NCBI RefSeq assembly: GCF_017948485.1
Contig: NZ_JAFFSX010000006.1
Span: 62,001-126,000, forward strand
Length of the DNA: 64,000 nucleotides
Reading direction: 5' to 3'
DNA from: Streptomyces sp. GESEQ-35
GTDB lineage: Bacteria > Actinomycetota > Actinomycetes > Streptomycetales > Streptomycetaceae
Shown here one piece after another: positions 17,457-25,112 of this stretch. Positions within the stretch are counted from its first letter, which is position 1. Every line of letters begins with the position of its first letter. The notes under the pieces were generated by a model, which was given only the letters and a program-made list of their open reading frames with translations, was not told the DNA's origin and did no database searches. A program made the translations under genes and the position numbers.

Positions 17457-17514
17457 CGGTTCGTCAATGGCATTACCACAGCCACTGACTATCACTGAAA
17501 GTTTTTACTGACGC

Positions 17515-17560
17515 GTAACTTCACAAGTGAACTACCCGCTCGTAACTTGACGAGTGAACA
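17515..17560 (+). promoter_or_regulatory. Two 19-bp direct repeats upstream of the lipase gene
   Basis: CGTAACTTCACAAGTGAAC (17515-17533) and CGTAACTTGACGAGTGAAC (17542-17560) differ at two positions and repeat with a 27-bp period. Each contains TTSAC-N2-GTGAA, a short inverted repeat. Inside the second copy TTGACG could serve as a -35. They look like binding boxes for a regulator of the secreted lipase. Confidence 0.6.
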
Positions 17561-17630
17561 GCATCCTCGTGATCCGGATCACAGGGCGTAGAGCCGTCGC
17601 AACTCCCTTGAGCCGCAAGGAGATCACCCG

Positions 17631-18503
17631 ATGCTGCCCTGGAAACGAGTGCTCAGACCCCTGTCCGCCCTGTGCCTGACCGTCACGGTCGCCCTGGTCC
17701 CCGCCGTCACCACGGCCCAGGCCGCCGACACCGCAGCGGCCTCGGACCGTGGCTGGAACGACTACTCCTGCAACCCGTCCGCCGCCCATCCCCGCCCGGT
17801 CGTCCTGGTGCACGGCACCTTCGGGAACTCCGTCGACAACTGGCTGGGCCTCGCGCCGTATCTGAAGGACCGCGGATACTGCGTCTTCTCCCTCGACTAC
17901 GGCCAACTGCCCGGCGTCCGCTTCTTCCACGGCCTCGGGCCCGTCGACAAGTCGGCCGAGCAGCTGAAGTCCTTCGTCGACAAGGTGCTCACCGCGACCG
18001 GCGCCGCCGAGACCGACCTCGTCGGCCACTCGCAGGGCGGCATGATGCCCCGCTACTACGTCAAGTTCCTCGGCGGGGCCGCCAAGGTGAAGGCCCTCGT
18101 CGGTATCGCGCCCAGCAGCCACGGCACCGACCTGGGCGGCCTGACCAACCTGCTGCCGTACTTCCCCGGCGCCGAGGACCTGCTCACCACCGCCACCCCG
18201 GCGCTCGCCGACCAGATCGTCGGCTCCGCCCTCCTCGCCAGGCTCAACGAGGGCGGCGACACCGTCCCCGGCGTCAGCTACACGGTCCTCGCCACCCGGC
18301 ACGACGAGGTCGTCACGCCGTACCGGAGCCAGTTCCTGAGCGGATCCGACGTGCGCAACATCCTGCTCCAGGACCTGTGCCCGGTCGACCTCGCCGAGCA
18401 TGTGTCGATCGGACTGTTCGACCGGATCGCCTTCCACGAGGTGGCGAACGCCCTCGACCCGGCCCACGCCACCCCGACCACCTGCGCGTCGGCGGTCGGC
18501 TGA
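17631..18503 (+). CDS. Secreted triacylglycerol lipase (Lipase_2/EstA type)
   Basis: A 290-residue secreted enzyme. The signal peptide covers about residues 1-33, with the hydrophobic core LSALCLTVTVALVPAV and cleavage near AQAAD. The oxyanion-hole region is PVVLVHGTFGNSVDNW. The nucleophile Ser is in DLVGHSQGGMMPRYYV, the acid is probably the Asp in LATRHDEVVTPY, and the His is in DLAEHVSIGLF. Cys residues near residues 46, 83, 247 and 286 could form disulfides. It hydrolyses lipids outside the cell. AAGGAGAT lies before the ATG. Direct repeats upstream suggest dedicated regulation. Confidence 0.9.
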   Translation: MLPWKRVLRPLSALCLTVTVALVPAVTTAQAADTAAASDRGWNDYSCNPSAAHPRPVVLVHGTFGNSVDNWLGLAPYLKDRGYCVFSLDYGQLPGVRFFHGLGPVDKSAEQLKSFVDKVLTATGAAETDLVGHSQGGMMPRYYVKFLGGAAKVKALVGIAPSSHGTDLGGLTNLLPYFPGAEDLLTTATPALADQIVGSALLARLNEGGDTVPGVSYTVLATRHDEVVTPYRSQFLSGSDVRNILLQDLCPVDLAEHVSIGLFDRIAFHEVANALDPAHATPTTCASAVG

Positions 18504-18509
18504 ACGCCG

Positions 18510-18548
18510 CCGGGGCCTGACCGGCCTGAGCCGCCGGTCGGGCCCCGG
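18510..18548. terminator. Bidirectional terminator between lipase and LPMO genes
   Basis: CCGGGGCCTGACCGGC pairs with GCCGGTCGGGCCCCGG across a 7-base loop, with one G-T mismatch in the stem. It lies in the 54-bp gap between the two converging stop codons and can serve both transcripts. Confidence 0.8.
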
Positions 18549-18557
18549 AGTCAGGCG

Positions 18558-19538
18558 TCAGTGGCCGTGCCGGCCACCGGTCACCGCACGCCGCCGGACC
18601 GACGCGAACAGGGCCGCGGCCCCCAGCGCGAGGGCGGCCGCGCCGCCGACCGCGATGTACGGGGTGCTGCTGTCGCCGCCGGTCTCGGCCAGGTTCTCCG
18701 AAGCACCGGCCGCCTTCGGCTCGTTGGCGGCGACCGCCTCGGTGGTCGGCTCCGCGGACGTACTCGCGTCGTCGTCGCCGTGGCCGCGGTGCTCGACGGT
18801 CGACTTGTCGGCACCGTCCTCGATCTGCTCCTCGGAGGGGGCGGACGCCGACGGGGCCGGGGCAGGGGCCGCCGTGGAGTCGTCGGGGGTCGTGGCGTTG
18901 CTGCCGCCGAAGGCGACGTCCGAGCAGGAGTAGAACGCCTCCGGGCTGTCCGAACGCTGCCAGACCGCGTACAGCAGCTGCTTGCCGGAGCGCTCGGGCA
19001 GGCTGCCGGAGAACGTGTAGTAGCCGCCCGATGCGGCCGGGTCGGTGACCGTCGCCACCGGGTTGTCCAGATCCAGGTCGTCCCAGGCCAGCGCCTGCGC
19101 CGGGTCGTAACCGGCCTTGGTGATGTACACCTTGAAGGTGCCCTTGTGCGGGGCCGTGACACGGTACTTGAAGGTGTACGACCCACTGCTCACGCTGGTC
19201 GTCGGCCAGTCGGCGCGGGCCAGGTCGAGCCCCTTGAACGCGTCGTTGTTCGCGCTGCACAGCTTGCCGTCCGGGATCAGCGCCTGGTGCTGCCCGTTCG
19301 CGTTGCCGATGCGTATGCCGTTCCAGTCGTACAGCGCCTGGGTGCCGCCGGCCGCGACCGCCGCCTTGCACGCGTCGGACTTCGGGCTCTCGGGGCCCTC
19401 CGCGTAACACTGCGAGACCCGGCTGACCGGGTCGCCCATCGAACCGTGCGCGGACGCGGGCGCCGCGGCCAGCGCGGTCAGGGCGAGCGGGGCGATGCCG
19501 ACGGCTGCGACGGCGGCCACCTTGCGGCGTGCGGGCAT
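18558..19538 (-). CDS. AA10 lytic polysaccharide monooxygenase with LAETG sorting signal
   Basis: 326 residues. The signal peptide ends at ASA, so the mature protein begins HGSMGDPVSR with the copper-binding His1. The second ligand is probably the His in VTAPHKGTFKVYITK, and the axial aromatic is in EAFYSCSDVAF. The AA10 domain runs to about residue 205. It is followed by a 75-residue Ala/Pro/Ser/Glu linker, then LAETGG, a hydrophobic helix and an arginine tail. That tail is a cell-wall sorting signal of the sortase E (LAXTG) type. The enzyme oxidatively cleaves chitin or cellulose while probably held on the wall. GGAG precedes the ATG. No DasR-type site was seen upstream. Confidence 0.9.
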   Translation of the reverse strand: MPARRKVAAVAAVGIAPLALTALAAAPASAHGSMGDPVSRVSQCYAEGPESPKSDACKAAVAAGGTQALYDWNGIRIGNANGQHQALIPDGKLCSANNDAFKGLDLARADWPTTSVSSGSYTFKYRVTAPHKGTFKVYITKAGYDPAQALAWDDLDLDNPVATVTDPAASGGYYTFSGSLPERSGKQLLYAVWQRSDSPEAFYSCSDVAFGGSNATTPDDSTAAPAPAPSASAPSEEQIEDGADKSTVEHRGHGDDDASTSAEPTTEAVAANEPKAAGASENLAETGGDSSTPYIAVGGAAALALGAAALFASVRRRAVTGGRHGH

Positions 19539-19710
19539 GACGGAACTCCTCGGAACGGTCACTGGATCGATGGGCCGGAACCCGTGGGGGGTGATCAGCA
19601 AGTTAGCCCCGGATGACCGTGAAATCGCCTGCTGGAGGCGGGGGAAGGAGATCCTTATGGTGGCTTTAAGGGAGTGCTCAGACTGGGATCAGGTAGCTAG
19701 CGTTCGCGCC

Positions 19711-20172
19711 ATGACAGACGACGAGATCCGGCCCGCCGTGGCCACCGACGTACCGGCCGTGAAAAGCGTCACCGACGCGGCGTACCGCCCCTACATCGAG
19801 CGCATCGGGGTGGTGCCGGTGCCCATGGAGGCGGACCACGCGGCGAACGTGGCCGCGGGGAAGGTGTTCGTCACCGAAGAACCCCGGACCGGTCGCGTCA
19901 TCGGCCTCGTGGTGGTCGAGACCCACCCGGACCATCTCTTCCTCGACAGCATCGCCGTCCACCCCGACGCCCATGGCAGGGGCGTGGGGCGACGGCTGCT
20001 GGAGTTCGTGGACGCACGCGCGCGTGCCTTGGGGCTGCCCGAGGTCAGGCTCTACACGAACGCGATGATGTGGGAGAACCAGAAGATCTATCCGAAGTAC
20101 GGGTACGAGGTCGTCGAGCGTCGTGTGGAGGGGCAGTACGACCGCATCCACTACCGCAAACGGCTGCTCTGA
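19711..20172 (+). CDS. GNAT family N-acetyltransferase
   Basis: 153 residues. Acetyl-CoA-binding motif A is LDSIAVHPDAHGRGVGRRLLEFVDARA, with the R/Q-G-x-G-x loop in HGRGVGRR. The C-terminal motif B is RLYTNAMMWENQKIYPKYGYEVVERR. The acceptor substrate cannot be predicted. The ATG at 19711 was chosen because the frame upstream overlaps the LPMO signal peptide and is not protein-like. No Shine-Dalgarno sequence is visible, so leaderless translation is possible. Confidence 0.88.
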   Translation: MTDDEIRPAVATDVPAVKSVTDAAYRPYIERIGVVPVPMEADHAANVAAGKVFVTEEPRTGRVIGLVVVETHPDHLFLDSIAVHPDAHGRGVGRRLLEFVDARARALGLPEVRLYTNAMMWENQKIYPKYGYEVVERRVEGQYDRIHYRKRLL

Positions 20173-20199
20173 CGCGTCTCATGACCTCACCCGCCCGCC

Positions 20200-20334
20200 T
20201 CAGCCGTCGGGCCACCATGTGCGCGCGATGTCCTTTCGGACCTCGGGGCGCTCGGCGGGGCGCTCGTCGGCCTGCTCGCGGAGCCGGCGGACGTCCGTCT
20301 TCTTCAGGGGCTTCTGCACGGTGACTCGGCGCAT
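20200..20334 (-). CDS. 44-residue basic small protein
   Basis: A short leftward frame starting at ATG 20334, with a strong GAAGGAGG five bases upstream, and ending with TGA at 20202-20200. The product begins MRRVTVQKPLKKTDVRRL and ends RKDIARTWWPDG. It is highly charged (many Arg, Lys, Glu, Asp) with no membrane segment. The good ribosome-binding site and the Trp-rich end argue that it is real. Function unknown. Confidence 0.6.
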   Translation of the reverse strand: MRRVTVQKPLKKTDVRRLREQADERPAERPEVRKDIARTWWPDG

Positions 20335-20507
20335 GGCTGCCTCCTTCGGTGCCTACCTGAGTTCCGCGTTCTCACGGAGGTAGACCCTTTCGGCGAGGGT
20401 TCCTCATCGGTGCCCTCCTGTCAGTGGCGGTCATCACGGTTTTGACTGGAATTCGAGTGATCTTCGGCCGGAGCTCGATTGTCAGTGACGGCTGTCACGC
20501 TGTGGAT

Positions 20508-21122
20508 ATGAGCGATGACGAGAGTGCCCGCACCGGATCGGTGGCGGACTGGGACGCGGCGGCCGCCTCCTTCGACGACGAGCCGGACCACGGCCTGCGC
20601 GATCCCGAGGTGCGCCTGGCCTGGGCCGACCGGCTGCACGCCTGGCTGCCGCCGCGGCCGGGCGACGTCCTCGACCTCGGCTGCGGCACCGGCAGTCTGT
20701 CGCTCCTCGCAGCCGAGCAGGGGCACCGCGTCACCGGCGTCGACCTGTCCCCGGCCATGGTCGCGCTGGCGAGAGCGAAGCTCGCCGGACGTGACGCCGT
20801 GTTCCTCGTCGGTGACGCGGCGGCGCCACCGGTGGGCGAGGACCGGTTCGACGCCGTGGTCGTACGGCATGTGCTGTGGGCCCTGCCCGACCCCGGCCGC
20901 GCCCTGCGGCACTGGCGGGAGCTGCTGCGTCCCGGTGGGCGGCTCGTGCTGATCGAGGGCGTGTGGGGGACGGTCAGCCCGGTCGGTATCCCCGCCGACC
21001 GGCTCACCGACCTGCTCGGCCCGGCCGCCGGGCACGGGCGTGTGGAGCGGCTGTCGGACGAGCCGCGCCTGTGGGGGAGGGCGGTGGAGGACGAGCGGTA
21101 TGCGGTGGTGGTCCGGCTGTGA
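20508..21122 (+). CDS. Class I SAM-dependent methyltransferase
   Basis: 204 residues. Motif I is GDVLDLGCGTGSLSLLAAEQG, followed by VTGVDLSPAMVALARAK (motif II, acidic residue binding the SAM ribose), then DRFDAVVVRHVLWALPDPGRAL and the post-motif LRPGGRLVLIEG. This is a Methyltransf_11-type small-molecule methyltransferase. The substrate is unknown. The ATG at 20508 gives the typical N-terminus before VADWDAAAASFDDE. It converges on the DUF402 gene with three bases between the stops. Confidence 0.88.
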   Translation: MSDDESARTGSVADWDAAAASFDDEPDHGLRDPEVRLAWADRLHAWLPPRPGDVLDLGCGTGSLSLLAAEQGHRVTGVDLSPAMVALARAKLAGRDAVFLVGDAAAPPVGEDRFDAVVVRHVLWALPDPGRALRHWRELLRPGGRLVLIEGVWGTVSPVGIPADRLTDLLGPAAGHGRVERLSDEPRLWGRAVEDERYAVVVRL

Positions 21123-21125
21123 CGC

Positions 21126-21653
21126 TCAGTCGAGCAGCGCTTCGAAGCCGTCCTCGCGCGCCAGCGCCTCCAACTCGTCGAGGGCGTCCATGGCGGCAGT
21201 GGCGGCCGCGGGGTCCGACTCCGTGAGGCCACTGGCCGCGAACTCGTCCTCGTCGAGACGCCGTACGTCGGTCCCGTCGGCGGAGCGCCACAGGTCCAGG
21301 TCCAGGTCCTCTACCACCAGTTCGGCGCCGGCGCCGGAGAGCACGGCCGGGCGTGTGATGTCGCAGTACCAGCCCTTGAGCGTGCCCCGAGCGTCACGGA
21401 CCTCCTTCACCGCGTACCAGCGGTCGCGCCAGTAGTACTCGGTGAAGACATCGCCGGACTCGAAGCGTACGAAGCCGAAGTCGCGGGTGGTGTCGCCCGC
21501 CCAGGGGGCGCGGACGGTGATGCGGGTGCCGTCGTCCTGGAGGAGCTCGGCCGGGTAACGGATCTTCGTGCGGCCGCCTTTGACGAGGACGACGTCCACG
21601 AGGTGGGACCGGTCGCTCGGGTTCTGTGACCGGTCAGCCGAGTTCGCGGACAA
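21126..21653 (-). CDS. DUF402 domain protein
   Basis: 175 residues. The DUF402 beta-barrel is visible around GDVFTEYYWRDRWYAVKEVRDARGTLKGWYCDITRPA, with the acidic pattern LVVEDLDLDLWRSADG. Characterised DUF402 proteins of this fold bind nucleotide phosphates, and one clade is a nucleoside di/triphosphatase. Which activity applies here is uncertain. The TTG at 21653 was chosen because GGAGG lies six bases upstream. It overlaps the end of the preceding acetyltransferase gene by 20 bases, so translation is coupled. A GTG at the residue before DVVLVKGG is an alternative. Confidence 0.8.
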   Translation of the reverse strand: MSANSADRSQNPSDRSHLVDVVLVKGGRTKIRYPAELLQDDGTRITVRAPWAGDTTRDFGFVRFESGDVFTEYYWRDRWYAVKEVRDARGTLKGWYCDITRPAVLSGAGAELVVEDLDLDLWRSADGTDVRRLDEDEFAASGLTESDPAAATAAMDALDELEALAREDGFEALLD

Positions 21654-22563
21654 AGCGCACCTCCGTCGCGCAGATCTCGTACCCGAACCACTTGTTGATC
21701 GCGAGCATCGGCCCGTTTCCGGTGTCGTTGCCCGTGAACGCCTCGGTGAATCCGGCGGCGCGGGCGCGGTGCAGGGAGTCGTTCTTGGCGAGCTTGGCGA
21801 GGCCGCGGCCGCGGAAGGCGCGGGCGGTGCCGGTCATCACGGTGCCGTAGCGTGCGCCGCCGTCCGTGCGGGCCGCGCTGAAGGCGGCGGGGCGGCCGTC
21901 GACGAGCGCGATCGAGGTGAGCTCGGGACTGAACAGGGGGTGCCGCCAGGTTCCCTCCAGCCAGGCCTCGTAGTCCGTGAACTCGTAGTCGACGTCGCTC
22001 GGTTCGTCCGACGTCGTCTCCGCGTCCAGGGTGAACAGCGGGCGCGGATCGTCCGCGAAGTCGGCGCCCGGGCGCAGCTCGACGCCCGGCGGGAGGTCCT
22101 GGAGCGGGGGGAGGGAGCCGTCCACCAGGTCCAGGCGGAGGAAGTGGGCGGAACGGCTCGCCCGATAGCCGTGCCGCTCGGCGAAGACGCGGTTGCCGGG
22201 CTCGTCGAGGACCCAGGCGAAGACCTTGGTCGCGCCCTGCGCGGCCAGGTGTTCGTCGGCGGCGCGGACCAGCAGGGAGCCGACGCCGCGGCGGGTCCGC
22301 TCCGGGTGTACGTACAGGTTGATGTAACCCTGGCCGGGCTCCGGGCTGTCGTGGACCATGCCGACGTTGGCGGTGCCGATCACCTCGCCGTCCTCTTCGG
22401 CGACGAGGGGAACATAGTGGGCGTCGGGATGGGCGTGCGTGACGTCGTAGGCGACGGAGTCCGCGGTGAACAGGATGTACGGGAGGGCCTGGTGGCGGAC
22501 GTGGGCGAAGCCCTCGGTGTCGGCCCGGACTTCGGGGCGCAGCTCGCGCACGATGACTGTCAT
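21634..22563 (-). CDS. Tandem-GNAT-domain N-acetyltransferase
   Basis: 309 residues with two GNAT-like halves. The first contains the full acetyl-CoA site YINLYVHPERTRRGVGSLLVRAADEHL. The second contains VMTGTARAFRGRGLAKLAKNDSLHRARAAG and the C-terminal NDTGNGPMLAINKWFGYEI. This two-domain layout is common in Streptomyces and resembles mycothiol synthase-type architecture, but motifs do not allow an acceptor to be named. It is the first gene of a two-gene unit with the DUF402 gene and is divergent from a GntR regulator. Confidence 0.85.
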   Translation of the reverse strand: MTVIVRELRPEVRADTEGFAHVRHQALPYILFTADSVAYDVTHAHPDAHYVPLVAEEDGEVIGTANVGMVHDSPEPGQGYINLYVHPERTRRGVGSLLVRAADEHLAAQGATKVFAWVLDEPGNRVFAERHGYRASRSAHFLRLDLVDGSLPPLQDLPPGVELRPGADFADDPRPLFTLDAETTSDEPSDVDYEFTDYEAWLEGTWRHPLFSPELTSIALVDGRPAAFSAARTDGGARYGTVMTGTARAFRGRGLAKLAKNDSLHRARAAGFTEAFTGNDTGNGPMLAINKWFGYEICATEVRFVRELG

Positions 22564-22661
22564 ATGGCCGCACGCTACGTGGCTGACGTGCCGGGATGCC
22601 TCTCATTTTCCGGCGCCTTCGCCGGTGGGGTTTTTGGCGGTGGGTGCGGGACAATCGGGCC

Positions 22662-23030
22662 GTGACCTTGAAGATCCACATCGATGACAGTGCCCCGCCG
22701 TACGAGCAGGTGCGTGCGAAGATCTCCGAGCAGGCGCGGGCGGGGGTGCTGCCCGTCGGGTATCGGTTGCCCACGGTGCGGGGGCTCGCCGAGTCGCTCG
22801 GGCTGGCCGCGAACACGGTCGCCAAGGCGTATCGGACGCTGGAGGCGGACGGGGTGATCGAGACGCGGGGCCGGAACGGGACGTTCGTGGCTGCCGCCGG
22901 CTCGGCCGCGGAGCGGGAGTTGGCGTCGGCTGCTCAGGCTTTCGTCGAGCGGGCTCGGCGGCTTGGGCTCACGGAGGCTGATGCGTTGGCGGCCGTGCGG
23001 GATGCCCTGCGGGCGGCGTACGGGGGGTAA
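22662..23030 (+). CDS. GntR family regulator, short YtrA subfamily
   Basis: 122 residues. The winged helix-turn-helix covers about residues 10-75 (PPYEQVRAKISEQARAG, then RLPTVRGLAESLGLAANTVAKAYRTLEADGVIETRGRNGTFV). Only two helices follow, the size of the YtrA subfamily that usually controls ABC transporters. No ABC genes are adjacent. A GACAAT hexamer ends seven bases before the GTG and no Shine-Dalgarno is present, so the mRNA may be leaderless. Confidence 0.88.
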   Translation: MTLKIHIDDSAPPYEQVRAKISEQARAGVLPVGYRLPTVRGLAESLGLAANTVAKAYRTLEADGVIETRGRNGTFVAAAGSAAERELASAAQAFVERARRLGLTEADALAAVRDALRAAYGG

Positions 23031-23058
23031 GGCTTGGTGAAAGGTGTGGCGGTGGACT

Positions 23059-23829
23059 TCAAGGTGTCGGGACGTGGTCCGGTACTCGTGTCACCGTCAG
23101 GCCCGCCCTCTTCGCCACCCCCGCGAACGACACCGCGTCCTCCACGGCCGCCCCGCCCGGGTCGTTGTTGAAGTAGGCGTAGACGTCATGGTCGTCGGGC
23201 CAGGTGGACGCGATGCGGTCGGCCCAGGTGCGCAGGGACTGGCGGCCGTAGCGGGGCCACGGCTGGGCTCGGCCCTGGTGGAAGCGGACGTAGCCCCAGT
23301 CGGTGGTGCGCCACAGCGGGGTCATGGGGCGGGCCCGGATGTCGGCCCAGCACAGGGCCGCGCCACGGGATTCGAGGACCTGGCGGATCGACTCGGTCCA
23401 CCAGGAGTCGTGACGGGGTTCGACCGCGACGCGGGTGCCGCGCGGGAAGCACGCGAGACAGGCGTCCAGGAGGCCGGGGTCGGCCCGCAGTGTGGGCGGG
23501 AGCTGGAGGAGGACCGGGCCGATGCGGTCGCCGAGGCCGGCCGCATGGACCATCAGGCGGTGCACCGGTTCCTGGGGGTCCCGCAGGCGCTTGATGTGGG
23601 TCAGATAGCGGCTCGCCTTGAGCGCGACCACGAAGTCCGGCGGGACCCGCTCCCGCCAGGCCTCGAAGTTCTCCCGCGTCGGCAGCCGGTAGAAGGCGTT
23701 GTTGACCTCGACCGTCGCGAAGCGTGCCGCGTACTCCTCCAGCCAGAGCCGCATGGGGCACTCCGCCGGGTACAGGACGCCCCGCCAGTCCTTGTACTGC
23801 CACCCCGACGTGCCGACGAACAGGGTCAT
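23059..23829 (-). CDS. DUF72 (YecE-like) domain protein
   Basis: 256 residues with a TIM-barrel-like DUF72 fold: MTLFVGTSGWQYKDWRGVLYP at the N-terminus, then VEVNNAFYRLPTRENFEAWRERVP, DFVVALKASRYLTHIKRL, VLLQLPPTL and VAVEPRHDSWW. The C-terminal end has YAYFNNDPGG, the typical family ending. Biochemical function is not established. The ATG at 23829 opens directly on the conserved core. A tail-to-tail arrangement with the GntR gene leaves 28 bases between stops. Confidence 0.85.
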   Translation of the reverse strand: MTLFVGTSGWQYKDWRGVLYPAECPMRLWLEEYAARFATVEVNNAFYRLPTRENFEAWRERVPPDFVVALKASRYLTHIKRLRDPQEPVHRLMVHAAGLGDRIGPVLLQLPPTLRADPGLLDACLACFPRGTRVAVEPRHDSWWTESIRQVLESRGAALCWADIRARPMTPLWRTTDWGYVRFHQGRAQPWPRYGRQSLRTWADRIASTWPDDHDVYAYFNNDPGGAAVEDAVSFAGVAKRAGLTVTRVPDHVPTP

Positions 23830-23861
23830 ACGTCCATCAAAGCACCGTCCGAAGCGCTGCC

Positions 23862-24956
23862 CTACAGGTACAGCCCCGCGTCCGCCCGCCCCCGCGGCTC
23901 CGGCAGGGACGTCGGTGACGTGCCCCGGCGCAGTGCGTACAGCTCGGCCAGGCTCGCGCCCTCGCGGTCGATGCCCTCGTCCGTGCCCAGCCAGTTCACC
24001 GCCTCCCGGTGGGTCAGCGGGCCGACCTCGATACGGGCGAGACAGCGGCCGGGGCGGACGACGGCCGGGTGGAGGCGTTCCAGGTCCTCGTTGGTGGTGA
24101 CGCCGACCAGGACGTTGCGCCCCTGGCCCAGGAGGCCGTCGGTCAGGTTCAGCAGCCGCGACAGCGCCTGGCCCGCCGTGTGCTTGGCCTCGCCGCGGAT
24201 CAGTTCGTCGCAGTCCTCCAGAAGCAGCAGCCGCCAGCGGCCCTTGCCCGTCGAGTCCTCCTCGCCGATCGCGATGTCCATCAGATAGCCGACGTCGCTG
24301 AAGAGCCGCTCCGGGTCCAGAACGCAGTCCACCTGGCACCAGTCCCGCCAGGAGCGGGCCAGTGTGCGCAGCGCCGACGTCTTGCCGGTGCCCGGCGGGC
24401 CGTGGAGCAGGAGGAGACGGCCCGCGATGTCCTCCGGGGTCGTCTTCATCAGCTGGTCCATCGCGTCGGCGACCGGCGCCGTGTAGTTGGGCCGCACCTC
24501 GTCCCACGTCCCCGCGGAGATCTGCCGTGTCGTGCGGTGCGGGCCGCGCCTCGGGGAGACGTACCAGAAGCCCATCGTCACGTTCTCCGGCTGCGGCTCG
24601 GGTTCGTCCGCCGCGCCGTCCGTGGCCTGATCGAGAACCTTCTCCGCCAGCTCGGCGCTGGTCGCCGTCACCGTGACATCCGCGCCCCGGTTCCAGCGGG
24701 AGATCAGCACCGTCCAGCCGTCGCCCTCCGCCAGCGTCGCGCTGCGGTCGTCGTCGCGGGCGCCGCGCAGCACACGGGCGCCCGGCGGCAGGAGCGTCGC
24801 CCCGGACCGCACGCGGTCGATGTTGGCCGCGTGCGAATACGGCTGCTCGCCCGTCGCGAAGCGGCCGAGGAACAGCGCGTCGACGACGTCGGACGGCGAG
24901 TCGCTGTCGTCGACGTTGAGCCGGATCGGCAGAGCGTCGTGTGGGTTCGCAGACAT
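23862..24956 (-). CDS. AAA family ATPase with DUF5925-type N-terminal domain
   Basis: 364 residues. The N-terminal 150 residues (LPIRLNVDDSDSPSDVVDALFLGRFATGEQ) match the Streptomyces DUF5925 type. The AAA core follows: Walker A LLLLHGPPGTGKTSALRTLARSW, Walker B RWRLLLLEDCDELI, sensor-1 VLVGVTTNEDL and the arginine finger region HPAVVRPGRCLARIEV. This order is that of a classical AAA remodelling ATPase such as those in the CbxX/FtsH superfamily. No membrane segment is visible and the substrate is unknown. It lies 32 bases upstream of the DUF72 gene in the same direction, so the two may be co-transcribed. Confidence 0.85.
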   Translation of the reverse strand: MSANPHDALPIRLNVDDSDSPSDVVDALFLGRFATGEQPYSHAANIDRVRSGATLLPPGARVLRGARDDDRSATLAEGDGWTVLISRWNRGADVTVTATSAELAEKVLDQATDGAADEPEPQPENVTMGFWYVSPRRGPHRTTRQISAGTWDEVRPNYTAPVADAMDQLMKTTPEDIAGRLLLLHGPPGTGKTSALRTLARSWRDWCQVDCVLDPERLFSDVGYLMDIAIGEEDSTGKGRWRLLLLEDCDELIRGEAKHTAGQALSRLLNLTDGLLGQGRNVLVGVTTNEDLERLHPAVVRPGRCLARIEVGPLTHREAVNWLGTDEGIDREGASLAELYALRRGTSPTSLPEPRGRADAGLYL

Positions 24957-25112
24957 GGGCCCATGATCCGTCACGAGGGCGCCGTCTGCACCCGGTTTCC
25001 GTGGTGGGTCCGGAGTGTCGGGTGTGTCATGTTTTCGCCGGTGTTGCTTTCGTCCGTCCAGTAACAGGAACAGGCTCCCGAACGGCCGTATCCGCCGATA
25101 CTGTTGCCCTTG

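Noticed and set aside
17515..17560. The lipase direct repeats as a CRISPR-like array
   Set aside because: There are only two units, the spacer is 8 bp, and no cas genes are present.
25067..25092. SigE-like promoter (GGAAC, 15 bases, CGTATC) before the GH39-like gene
   Set aside because: Spacing is one or two bases shorter than the SigE consensus as I recall it and the -10 is imperfect. It is suggestive, but not enough for a feature.
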